Assembly (NCBI GenBank): GCA_023548195.1 | Contig: JAJHZJ010000028.1 | Coordinates: forward strand, 1,506,001 to 1,570,000 | Direction of reading: 5' to 3' | Length of the DNA: 64,000 nucleotides | DNA from: Bettongia penicillata ogilbyi | Lineage: Eukaryota; Chordata; Mammalia; Diprotodontia; Potoroidae | Shown: piece by piece, positions 54,335 to 64,000 of the stretch | Position numbering within the stretch: position 1 is the stretch's first letter | Layout of the letters: each line of letters begins with the position of its first letter | Position numbers and translations under genes: made by a program | The notes under the pieces: generated by a model | Told to the model about the DNA's origin: nothing | Seen by the model: only the letters and a program-made list of their open reading frames with translations | The model's database searches: none

Positions 54335-56050
54335 TATCAATCAACTAATTAGCAAGCTTTCCTTAAGAGCCTATTGTCAGGTGCTGTCTCAGAGACTAGG
54401 GTTACAAAGACAGAATGAAATACCTTCTGTCCGCAATGATCTTACGTTCTATCAAGGAAGACAATATGAATGTAGATGAGCATATGCAAAATAAATACAA
54501 GGTAAAGGGGGGAGGTGACAAACTAGTATCAGGGAAGATTGGGAAATCCCCCATGTAGAAATCATTCTGGAATGGAAGGAAACTAAGGACAAAGGAAATA
54601 AAGAATTCAGAGTGAAGCCAAGGAGGGCGTGAATTCCAACAATGGAGCTTTGACTGTACAAATGCACAGAGATAAGAGATAGAGTATTGTGCATGGCTAA
54701 TTTGGTTGGAAGACAGAGTGCATAAAGAGGATTAAAGTATAACGAGGTTTTAAAAAATAGCTTGAAAATAGGTTGTGAAGGAATTAAATGTAAAACAGAG
54801 GCATTTGGATTTGATGCTAGAATAGGAAGTCATTAGAATTTATATATGGGCAGCAAGGTGGAGCACTGGATAGAGCACTGGACCTGGAGTTAGGAAGACC
54901 TGAGTTCAAATCTGACTTCAGATACTAGTTGTGTGACCCTGGGCAAGTCAGTTAACCTGTTTGCCTTGCTTTCTTCATCTGTAAAATAAGTTGGAGAAGG
55001 AAACTACTCCAGTTTCTTTCCTAAGAAAACATCTAGTAGGGTCATGAAGAGTCAGACCCCAACTAAAAAGACTGAATAACAGAGATTATTGAACAGATTT
55101 CACTGGAAGGAATTTACATACTTATTACAGAGCATTTTACCAGTGAAGTCACCGGTTTAGACATCCAAATTCCCACAAAAATAAAAGATATCTAAGTAAT
55201 AGATTGAGCTCAAAAAGTTTTATAACTAAAATTTAAGATCTTTTCCAAATTTGTTTTTGAGAAAGTTTACTTTGACAATTATGTGGAAGTTGTATTGAAG
55301 AGATGAGAGACATGATCCAGGGAAATCAGGAGGAGGCTATTGCAACAGACCAATTGAGAAATGATGAAGACCTGAGCTAGGATGGTGTGGATGTGAGAAT
55401 AGAGAAGGGGCAACATAGGTGAGAAATGTCATGGAAGTAGAATCAACAAGACCATCATCCTTCCAACAAGGTTTACAACCTTAGAGAGTTAGGTTGACTC
55501 TTCCCTCTTTCCGGCCTGACAACTGATTGAATAATGTGGGGAAAGGGAAAAGGAAGAATCAAGTATGACTGATGTTAACATGATTCACTTCATTGGTAGA
55601 AATGGGGAAGTTCAGAAGAGGGATGAGATTGGAGGAAAAGATGAGTTCTTTTTTTGTAAATGTTGAATACAAAGTGTCTATAGCTTGTTCCTTGTGAAAT
55701 GTTCTATTGGTCGTTGTTAATATGAGACTGTAGTTAAGCAGAGAGAAAAAAGGTTAAATGTATTGACCTGGTATTTATCTGTGTAGGGATGAAAATTAAA
55801 CCCAAGGGAAGAGCTGATGAGCTCACCAAGAAAGTGGGTAGAGAAAAGAATTCAGAACAGTGTCTTGGAGTGTAGACCAACAGGTATAGGTGAGACATGG
55901 ATGATGATCCAACAAAGAATGAGAAGAATCATTCAGACAAGTAAAAGAACCAAAAGAGAAAAATATCACAAACAGGAAAAATAAAAAATGTCTAGAAAGA
56001 AAAGATAGAGGCAAATGCTGCAGAGATGCCAAGATGGATGAGAACTAAGT
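54335..56050 (-). mobile_element. Long L2 LINE, antisense, split by a SINE
   Basis: From the antisense 3' end ('agcctattgtcaggtgctgt', 'gactagggttacaaagacag', 'acaatatgaatgtag') it passes to the C-terminal coding zone ('ggttgtgaaggaattaaatg', 'ggaggctattgcaaca') and toward the reverse transcriptase core near 55815 ('gagctgatgagctcaccaag') and 56010-56045, whose minus strand reads ISAAFA-like at motif A. About 1.48 kb remains once the SINE (54848-55082) is removed. It is decayed, with no usable frame. Confidence 0.75.
54848..55082 (+). mobile_element. MAR1-type SINE inside L2
   Basis: 'gggcagcaaggtggagcact', 'cctgagttcaaatctgactt', 'ctgggcaagtcagttaacct', 'gttggagaaggaaactactc' and 'gagtcagaccccaactaaaa'. 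Full length. Confidence 0.92.
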
Positions 56051-56129
56051 AAGTCATTTATATCAGACATATATATGTGAGTGTGGGATGTATATGTGTA
56101 TCACTTTAAGGTTTATTAATTTATTTCAT

Positions 56130-57500
56130 TAATTTAAAGTCATTTATTTGGTGTCTACTACATTCTAGGCTAAGTTTTGTGTATATAAAAAATTTGTTGC
56201 TCTCTAGGGAGGAAAGACAATAGCAGTTTAGGGAATCAAGAAAGGTTTCAGATAAAAGATACTTGTTTGGGCTAAATCTTAAAAGGATTCTATAAAATGG
56301 AAATAAGGAAGGAGAGTATTTCAGAAATGAGAAAGGAATGAGAGAGAACTCAAAGGCACAAAAATATGAGCTAGACAACCATGTGTGAGAAACAGAAAGA
56401 AGTTGTGGTTTTATATACATTGATAGAATATAAGTTCCTTGAGGGAAAGTACGGTACGATCTAATGTGATTGCCTTAAATCTCTGTGTGCTGTTGACAAT
56501 CCAGGTGGTAATAATATCCATGAGGCTATTATAAAAGTGAAACTAGATTTTAGGAATAAAGCACACTGTAGATAGAGATTTGGAGTCATGTGCATAGATA
56601 GAGATGTTATGAGAATCCATGAGAATGGATAAAGAGATCAAGGGAGAGAGTGTTAAAAGAGGAGAGACAAGAGTATTATTTTTGGGACTATATTATTATA
56701 TTTAGGAGACTTGGGAGGAAGAGGAGCAAGCAAAGGACAAGTCCAAGAGCTAAAAGGAGAACCAGGAGAAAGCAGTCATACAAAATTAAAGATAGAGTAT
56801 ATCAGGAAGCATATGGTCAATAGTATCAAACACCTGTAAGAGATCAAGAAGAATAAATTTAAAAAAGGAAAAGCCAATGGACTAGGTGATTATGAAGCTT
56901 TTAGGAAAGAATTTTAGTACCATGGTAGGAAGAGATAGCAGATTATGAGCATATTGGAAAAGGAGGTCGCTATCCACTCATTCAAGTTTTTCAGTGAATA
57001 GGATAGAAATAAGACACTAGCTAGAGAGGGTCACAAATAATCAAGCAAAATTTTCTTTTGTTTTCATGGTAAAGGGGATCTATTCATGTTTCATTGTAAA
57101 GGGGGCAATATTCAATAAGTAGGAAGAAATTAAATCTCTTTAAGGAAGAAAAGGAATAACTGAGAGACATAGGAGGGGTTGGTATCAAGTGCACAGATGT
57201 AGACATTATCATAGAAAGACTAGACACATTATTCTCTTAGAATTAACGATGGGGGGGCAGTTATAAGGAGAATAAATAGCTAAAGATGGAAAGAAAAGAA
57301 TTTAAAGGAGCTCACACCCAGTGGTTTTGGTGTCAATGAAATAAGAGGCAAGATCAACATTTGAGGCTGAGGATAAGGCCATGAAATTAAGTTATTAAAG
57401 AAGTGTAGGATAGATTTGGAATAGTCATGACATTCGAAATAGCCAAGGAATTAACAAGGGATCAGCAAAAGTACTGCTGAACAGCAATGAAGTTTTAAAT
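56130..57500 (-). mobile_element. Second long L2 LINE, antisense
   Basis: Begins with an antisense terminus ('catttatttggtgtctacta', 'cattctaggctaagt'). It includes the 3' UTR zone, an inserted or inverted sense L2-end scrap at 56420-56470, and the motif A region at about 56800-56850, whose minus strand reads FLLDL..VFDTIDHML, very close to the L2 consensus. It continues toward the 5' part of the coding region. It is separate from the 54335-56050 copy because both contain motif A. Confidence 0.75.
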
Positions 57501-57779
57501 TTTACTTATGAGCACTATTCAGTCAATTTAACCAGGTGGCAACAGTGATTTCACTAATTACACATATGAAAAAATCACTGACAAAAAAGACCAAATGAAG
57601 GATTAACTATAGGCAGCTCTAAGTCTGAAATGTCAAGGAAAAAATATGTTAAATTTCAATAATAAAAAGCAATATTTTGGAAGTTTGGCCTATTTCTTAG
57701 ATGTCTTTTTTTTGTGGGATATTGGATGTCTGGACTTGTGATTTCACTGGTGCAGAAAACTTTCAGTAAGCAAATTCCT
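57501..57779. other. Unique AT-rich sequence
   Basis: Nothing recognised. Confidence 0.4.
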
Positions 57780-57950
57780 TCCAGCAATACAGACTTACAA
57801 TTCCTCTGTAACTTAAGGTCTTAAAGGGTCAGTCACCTGACACACTGAGAAACTAAATGATTTGCCTAGGGTCACATAGTCAGTATGTGTTATTGGTCAG
57901 ACTTAAATCCAGGTTTTCTTGACTACAGTCTGGCTTTCTATATGCAATAT
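57780..57950 (-). mobile_element. CORE-SINE-like SINE, antisense
   Basis: 'aaactaaatgatttgcctag', 'ggtcacatagtcagtatgtg' and 'aaatccaggttttcttgact', the same family as 8385-8548. Confidence 0.7.
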
Positions 57951-58849
57951 GTTCATATGGAATACTTTAAATGAGCCATAATTAAAATAGAAATTTCAAA
58001 TTATCTTAATATCATATGCAGTCTGGGTTTTTAAGTAGACATGAAATAAATTTGTCATCTAAAATATTTGGCAATATATAACTAGACAATTTATAAAGCT
58101 TTAAGCTACACCATACCCAAGACTTTTTAATGCTGAATGTCTGTGAATATTAAGGCGACATTTTTTTTTTATCTCAGCTTCAATGTAATGGATATCTGTT
58201 CTCTTCTCCTCTATAACTACGTCACTATAGAAATATAGATACAGATATAGATATATGCATCTATAGACATAGACAAATATAACTATATCTCTCAAATTCT
58301 TCACATCTTATTGAAGCCTAAATTTAAAAATTACCAGTAACTTTTTTTTTACATCATCTTTATTTCCCAAGAATGTAGGCATATTCTTATATCTCTTCTT
58401 TGGAGACAACCTTGGTTGTTACATCACAACATTAAGTTTAAATAGTTTTGCTGTAATTCTTTACATTTGCATTGTGGCAGTTATTTTTATATTGTATTCC
58501 TGGTTCTGATTGTCTGATCTGATACCATTTCGTGTAAGTCTTCCTATATTTCTCTGAATTCTCTATTTCTTCTCTTGGATTCATACCTAATATGCTTATT
58601 TTATTTCAATTTTTTTTGCTATTACAGAAAGTACTGATAAAAAATATTTGTTATATAGAGGACCTCACATTTTTTTAACCTCATAATTGACCTATTTATC
58701 ATCCCACTTCCATTTGTTGCAACTCCTTCTATTGAGGAGTGGGAAAGAGGAAATGTTTTTATTTGTTTTTAACTTATTTTGAAAGATGTGTTTTAGGAGC
58801 TTTTCTTTACATTAGGTGTGCTCCTTGGACATTTAGTTTAATTGAACTC
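57951..58849. other. Unique AT-rich sequence
   Basis: No gene or TE recognised. A short 'tagatacagatatagatata' simple patch lies near 58228-58270. Confidence 0.4.
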
Positions 58850-59135
58850 CAAGAGTGTCTTGATACTGTGAGAGTTAACAGCCAAGCAATTTAGAAAGAG
58901 GCAATGCATTTCAAGTCAAATTGATTGTATTAATTGTTTCATTGACCAATGTTAACAGCATCTTGTTCCATTAAGTTCGGTAAGCAATACCTTTATTAAT
59001 TACATGAATTGTGTGGCAGCATCCAAATCCATCAAGCAAACAATCCTGTTTTATTTGTAGGTTTTATAGTATGCAGACAGTTCACTTAGTTAGAGTGCAA
59101 TGCTTCTGCAAGTCAGAATGAGGAATGCTTTCTAT
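58850..59135. promoter_or_regulatory. Repeat-free block, candidate conserved noncoding element
   Basis: Motif-dense, non-simple sequence: GAGAGTTAACAGCC (58869), AATTGATTGTATTAATTG (58920-58937), CCAATGTTAACAGC (58946) and TATTAATTACATGAATTG (58994-59011). The two GTTAAC cores resemble HNF1-type half-sites; the others resemble homeodomain sites. Function is inferred, not shown. Confidence 0.38.
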
Positions 59136-59164
59136 GAGCCAGACAACTTCTTTTAGGAGCAAGC

Positions 59165-59350
59165 TTGATATGGGCAAAGAGTGCTAGGCTTAGAATCAGA
59201 GACCCTGCATTTGAAAAACAGTTCTGTCTCTTACTGCTTACATGACCTTGAGCAAATTATTTAATTTCTTAAAGTCTCAGCTTCCTTATCTATAAAATGG
59301 GAAGTTGGACTCAGTGACATCTTAGGGCTTTTTGGATTCAAAATGCATGA
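59165..59350 (+). mobile_element. THER1/MIR-like SINE
   Basis: 'ttgagcaaattatttaattt', 'cagcttccttatctataaaa' and 'tgggaagttggactcagtga', then 'tagggctttttggattcaaa', is the sense order. Confidence 0.75.
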
Positions 59351-59499
59351 ACTCTTTCTTTCCCATGGCTACTGATTATACCTTAGACTAGAGACCACTG
59401 TTAAATAAATGTGTATTGCTGATCATAAAGCAAGACAATATGTAAATAGATCTACAAAAATCTATTACCATTGCACAGGTTTTGAGGTGGGAACTGAGA

Positions 59500-59835
59500 T
59501 CGGTCCCTTTAACCCCAATCAGAGTTACCTGCCGGCTCTTTGCCTTCATTCTAACTTTTCAGAATCTTTAACTCTAAGGTTCCTACGTAAGGCTTTCCTA
59601 AACTCTCCTCACATGTTGCTAGTTAGTGCCTTCTCCCCCAAATTGCTTTACCTTTCCTTTGAATGTATTTTATTCCTTGGTACCTCTATACTTACTGCTT
59701 TTTTTTCCAGCAGAATGTGACGTCCTTGAGAGAGGGAAGGAACTTATTTCACTTTTATCTTTGTATGCACAATACTTACTACAATGCCTGGCACATACTC
59801 TATATTTAATACAGTGGAAGTGAATTGAGTTGAAG
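59500..59835 (+). mobile_element. L2 LINE 3' end
   Basis: 'cgtaaggctttcctaaactc', 'agaatgtgacgtccttgaga', 'tacaatgcctggcacatact' and 'ctatatttaatacag', ending in a GTGAATTGAGTTGAA terminal tandem. Confidence 0.8.
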
Positions 59836-59904
59836 TCTAAAGAGAAGAATTAGAGTCAAATCCCACTGACAAGTAAAGAGTTTGGGAGTTTGACATGTCT
59901 CCAC

Positions 59905-60000
59905 TGGACATTAAGGAGTCCCAAAAGTTTCAGACACTGTGTTAAGCACTGGGGATACATGAAGAAGCAAAAAAACCAGTTCTTGCCCATCTATCCTAGA
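59905..60000 (-). mobile_element. L2 3' end fragment, antisense
   Basis: 'tcagacactgtgttaagcac', then 'tggggatacatgaag' and 'accagttcttgccc' is an antisense L2 terminus. Confidence 0.65.
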
Positions 60001-60129
60001 CTACATGACATGCTTGCCTGCCAATATTTGCTTGTTAAGACCAGTCAACAGACTTGACCACTGATTGACTATAATTTGCATTTTGCGTGTTTATTTGTAT
60101 AATAATCACCATGACATTAACTCTATTGT

Positions 60130-60235
60130 TGTTGTGTTTGTCCTTTTGTTTTCAAAGAGTACCATGACATCAGAGAAATGTGCTCATGTTTCTGAGTTCA
60201 AATCTGGCCTTAGATACTTAACTCTTACACAACAG
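60130..60235 (+). mobile_element. Composite SINE fragment
   Basis: 'ttgtccttttgttttcaaag', 'agtaccatgacatcagagaa', then a tRNA-like scrap 'gagttcaaatctggcctt'. It shares its body with 16968-17281. Confidence 0.55.
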
Positions 60236-60338
60236 ATGAAACATGTACAAATGGCTTTTCAAAATTTTCTTATCTTCTTTCCTTATGCTTTCATTATCAC
60301 TTTATTTTTATTCAATGCCCTCCAGTTGCACCTGAGAC

Positions 60339-60370
60339 TACTACCACCACCACCACCACCACCACCACCC
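60339..60370. repeat. (CAC)n trinucleotide microsatellite
   Basis: About ten CAC units. It reads as polyproline in one frame; I regard the 123-codon frame across it as spurious. Confidence 0.95.
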
Positions 60371-60964
60371 CTCCCCCAATCATTCCAGTGCTGTCCCAGG
60401 GGAAAGTATTGCCCATTTTGGGAACCTATGGTTTAAAGACCTTGATCTCTGTTCAGTAATAGTTCTTTCATTATTTGAGGTCTATGTAGTTGGTAAGGAT
60501 GCAGGGAAGAGAAGGGTAATTGGGGCTCATTTGTTATTCTTGACATGCTCTCGATATCATTTATTATTGTGTATTGATGACTTAGCACTCAAAGGATGAA
60601 CAAACTCAAGAAATCAATAAGTTCTTTCCCACTTTTCCCCTATTTGCTGATCTGACCAGGAGTACATTTCAGATTTAAAACTACAAAACTCTTTCAACGA
60701 AAAACAGTAATGGTTAGTATCATCAGAGTAAACACATCTTCTGCAGAGTTTACTTTGGCTACACAGTCAGGTTCATCTACTTTTTTTTGCTTTTATATAA
60801 ATTGTTGCCCAGGACATAAGCCATCCAGCCGAGCTGTAATTAGGAATTTTTACAAGAGGTGGGAAAACTTAACTTTGGGAAGGGGAAGATACAGAAACTC
60901 TGGGACATGGATACAAGATAGAGGGAGGGGCTCTCCAGAAGATCTAGTAACTTCAAAGTAAAGC
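60371..60964. other. Unique sequence
   Basis: No TE or gene recognised. Confidence 0.4.
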
Positions 60965-61440
60965 CAATTCAATGTAAAAAAAGTATTTATTAAGAGCCTA
61001 CTACAAGCAGGGCACTGTGCTAGGCACCAATGGTAAAAAGACAAAATAAAAAACTGTCCATTTCCTAAAGGGCTGATAATCTACTCAAGGAATAAATGTC
61101 AATAGAGAAGCATGCATAACAATTTGAGTAAGGAGAGTGCTATCAAGTAGAAGAATCAACTTTTAGTAGAAAGTGGTACATGAACTGATCCTTGAACACA
61201 TCTAGGAGTTCTAAGAGGCAGAGGTGAGAAGAGAGTGTTGATTCTAGGCATGGTGAATAGCCTGTGCAAAGATATCAAGGTAGGCAATAAAATGCCAAGA
61301 ACTGTGAACAGTCAAATAGGTGAGTTTGGCTGGATAATGTTGATCATTAAGGAAATAATGTGAAATAAACCTGGAAAGGTAGGCTGATATCAAATTTTTA
61401 GAGGCTTCAAATACCCAGCATGATAAGAGGGTTGGACTAG
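60965..61440 (-). mobile_element. L2 LINE 3' region, antisense
   Basis: 'gtatttattaagagcctact', 'acaagcagggcactgtgcta', 'gcctgtgcaaagatatcaag' and 'aataaacctggaaaggtagg' is the antisense order of an L2 3' UTR. Confidence 0.75.
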
Positions 61441-61935
61441 ATGATCTATGAGATCCGTTCTAGATCTATAAACCTATTAACAGGACCTAGATCACTGGGG
61501 TTTCATTACATCACAATGACTCAAAGAGAACTTTGTGGAACTACCTGCCAGGGATTCTGAGAGTAAATGGGTTCTTGAACCCCTACAGAAGTGATCTTCC
61601 AGACACCAAAGGTGGTACCTCATCCTGTACTTTGTACCCAACATGTGTTAAAGAAATGTGGGTGACTGCTTGACCATGATTAGCACAGGACCTGGCTGTG
61701 GGCAATTCACAAATGCTTGTTGAATGGTGAATTAAGTGATGGATACATGTCCTAAGGGCTATTAACCCTGTGTCAGTCATAAACCACAAGTTTCATGATA
61801 CAAGCTATTATGGAATTTCTTACAAAGTTTATGGCGCAATTTTTAAAAATGAAGATATAATGATTTCCGTAGACAGAGACCATAAGGGATATAAATTCTA
61901 TGCTATCTTGTAGTTTTTTAAATATCTTTTTGCTG
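61441..61935. other. Mostly unique sequence with repeat scraps
   Basis: 'gttggactagatgatctatg' at 61431-61450 is a MIR/L3-type terminal scrap. 'agcacaggacctggctgtgg', then 'cacaaatgcttgttgaatgg' at 61682-61730 is a sense L2 terminal scrap. The rest is unrecognised. Confidence 0.45.
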
Positions 61936-61993
61936 TGCAAAGAGGGACAGAGTTGTTGCAAAGAGGGACAGATTTGTTGCAAAGAGTGAGGGA
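61936..61993. repeat. 21-bp minisatellite, about 2.7 copies
   Basis: The unit TGCAAAGAGGGACAGAGTTGT occurs at 61936-61956 and (two changes) 61957-61977, with a decayed third copy to about 61993. Confidence 0.9.
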
Positions 61994-63574
61994 ATCGTTC
62001 CTGAACAGACATCACCACATTAAAAAAACAGTTACAGAAGAACAGATACCGAGAAAGAACAGCCTAATGTGGAGCGGCAAAAAGCCTTGCAATTACAGGA
62101 GCAACACATGGTTTGTGGCTCAGCCAGGCAGCAGAATTCACACTCTGAGCAAAAGTTTAGTGTTTTTTAGGGATCAAACTTATATAGAGTTTTTAAACAA
62201 AAAACATATGACACTAATAGGAAGGACTCCCTCTTCATCAATGGGGTAGTGTGGACCATTGAAATGAGGGTATACTACTTTGAACTGCCTAATGAGGAAT
62301 GAAGAATCAGGGGTGAGGAGGCTGGAGACTTAACTCTAACCATGCCGCAGCATGTATGGCTGGGGGAAAGGGCAGGAGGGAGTGCAAGTCTTTGGGTTAG
62401 TTGAATCTTAGCATATATGCATCCTAGGGTTTCACTGGTTCATCCTTTTACTGAAGGACTTGGAGAAAGATGAAACTTAAGGTCCAAATAGGAGTAGAGC
62501 TAGCAATCACCCCAAGTCTAAGTAGATCGCTATTAAATCATGTTTTTTCCTGTTAAATGAAATGAATATAAAAATGAAACAAGATGTCCCAGAATAGGAA
62601 CCCTGCAAACCATCCTCAAACTATTTCAACAACTGAAAATGGATAAATATATCTCCCTCTTCCAGTCCATTCTCTCTATTTTGGAGTACAGGAATATTTC
62701 CCTATCACTCATTTTTGGAATGTATTTGTCTTTGATACATATGTTGCTGTGTTGTTCATTGTTTACCTAAGTGTTCTCAGTGTGTCTCCTGGAATCTGAG
62801 ACTAGTGTCTTGTAGGCACAATTAAGAACAGGTGGTTAAGAGCTTGGAGGCAATATTCGCATAAAATGATCATTTTCTTTTGACACTGTGGGTTTTCCCC
62901 CTCTTCCTTTTAATAGCTTTTCAATTGTCAAGATGCTCTGCCCTTTGGCTGAAGATAAGGAACTAAGACTATTTAGTCCACCTAAAAGCTAGAACATCAG
63001 CTCATAATTCACACAGTGGGAGGATATAATGAAGCAACAGTTAGGGGTCCTAAGATATTTGCAATAAAGATACTATATGAGTACTAAGTAAAATAAGACT
63101 CCATTTTTCTGACATTTCACATTCCGGCAAGCTAAATCACCTAGAACAGCATCTGAAGCAAGAAAATAAAGAAAGTAACTAAGTAACCAAGGAAATAGCT
63201 CTGCTAGAAAACTACAATGTAGAACTAACTATTTCTCAAGCCAGAGTTTACTGACTTAGTGTTCTGTATAAAATTAATGCTGATGTTAACAAGTCGTGCT
63301 TATCTTTCTTCTCCTTTTATCTTTCTGTTCTGTCCTAAGTTAAAACAAAAGTGACAGTTGAGAGAAAGGGAGGAAATCGAGAAATCATCAAGGACAATAG
63401 TTTAAGCATCTGGGATCATTTAGGGTAAGGGTAAATAAAGGTCAACAATCAAAACTTGAATAATTGAGGCTTTAAGAATGATAGTTTTCACTGCAATAAC
63501 TCTGTAGTGTAGGACAAGTATAATGGAAAAGGGCAGAGAGAGGTTAACACAGGAGGGTTACACAAAGCATCTAT
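61994..63574. other. Unique sequence
   Basis: No TE or gene recognised over 1.6 kb. Confidence 0.4.
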
Positions 63575-63665
63575 CCCTGCTTTAGAGATAAAGGAACAGA
63601 AGCAGCCAGCATGAGCAAGTATGGGAGCCAACATTTTCACTCAGGTCTCCTGAATCCCACTGGAA
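63575..63665 (-). mobile_element. MIR fragment, antisense (weak)
   Basis: 'tttagagataaaggaacaga' and 'tcactcaggtctcctgaat' fit antisense MIR with loss between. Confidence 0.4.
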
Positions 63666-63824
63666 AGATTAATATTATCTTATCATGTCAGAGATGTTTG
63701 TAATCTTGAGGATGATTTTGGCTAAGTTCAAGACAATAGACATTAATTCATCTAGTAAACAAAAGTTGGTAAACTTTTCTATCAGTGACTCATTGATCAA
63801 TTTTTGTAAGATCACTGTGAATAT

Positions 63825-63965
63825 GTTTATAGGATTATAGAATCATAGATTTGTAACTAGAAGTCTCCTCAGAGGTCATCTGGGATTCAAAACTCGAGTC
63901 CTCCAGCTCCAGATACAGACTCTGAGCTTGCCTCTAAACTACATTGCTTCTACACAACAACCCCT
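63825..63965 (-). mobile_element. MIR3-like SINE, antisense
   Basis: 'gattatagaatcatagattt', 'cctcagaggtcatctgggat' and 'gcctctaaactacattgctt' follow the antisense MIR3 order seen at 26410. Confidence 0.55.
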
Positions 63966-64000
63966 TCAACATAGGTAGCACACATATTTTATCTATTTTA

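Noticed and set aside
60065..60436. 123-codon plus-strand frame with polyproline
   Set aside because: The proline run is the (CAC)n microsatellite and the frame also crosses a SINE fragment.

Overview
This window reads as nuclear DNA from a marsupial. It is AT-rich, CpG-poor, has no compact ORFs, and is packed with interspersed repeats. The lineage call rests on repeat families: tRNA-headed SINEs whose tails look RTE-derived (heads like GGGCAGCTAGGTGG, tails like GGAGAAGGAAATGGCAA), a 2.8-kb half-LINE (HAL1-type) element with an L1 ORF1 and no ORF2, palindromic hAT-type MITEs, and a deep layer of old L2, CR1/L3, MIR and CORE-SINE copies. Which marsupial it is cannot be settled by eye. Family names are from memory of these families; no database was searched.

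I find no host protein-coding gene and no convincing host exon, tRNA, rRNA or CRISPR array. Every ORF longer than about 60 codons is a chance frame, a simple-repeat frame or transposon sequence. The only recognisable coding relics belong to retrotransposons: the broken ORF1 of the HAL1-type element (30895-31997), an RTE endonuclease relic (16370-17600), and decayed L2 and CR1/L3 reverse transcriptase segments. The window is therefore intergenic or deep intronic.

Layout. 0-3 kb: mostly unique sequence with a GATA microsatellite. 3.2-4.3 kb: one MIR-like SINE split by two different solo LTRs. 4.9-15.4 kb: L2, L3, MITE and SINE mosaic, an antisense LTR, and a repeat-free block at 7.55-8.1 kb. 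16.4-18.5 kb: RTE LINE relic carrying two SINEs. 18.5-30.2 kb: unique blocks alternating with L2 and MIR copies and several long microsatellites. 30.2-33.1 kb: the HAL1-type element with a 12-bp target-site duplication. 33-48 kb: TE-poor, with the longest unsaturated stretches (36.8-38.9 and 45.0-48.0 kb); these hold the best candidates for conserved regulatory DNA. 48-54 kb: MIR, SINE and hAT cluster, a duplicated unnamed repeat and a second copy of the first LTR family. 54.3-57.5 kb: two long antisense L2 copies. 57.5-64 kb: unique sequence with scattered SINE and L2 ends.

No genes work together here. The functional story is transposon biology (autonomous LINE relics beside the SINEs that borrowed their tails, and nested insertions that give relative ages) plus a handful of repeat-free, homeodomain-motif-rich blocks that could be distal enhancers. 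That last point is inference and needs cross-species alignment.
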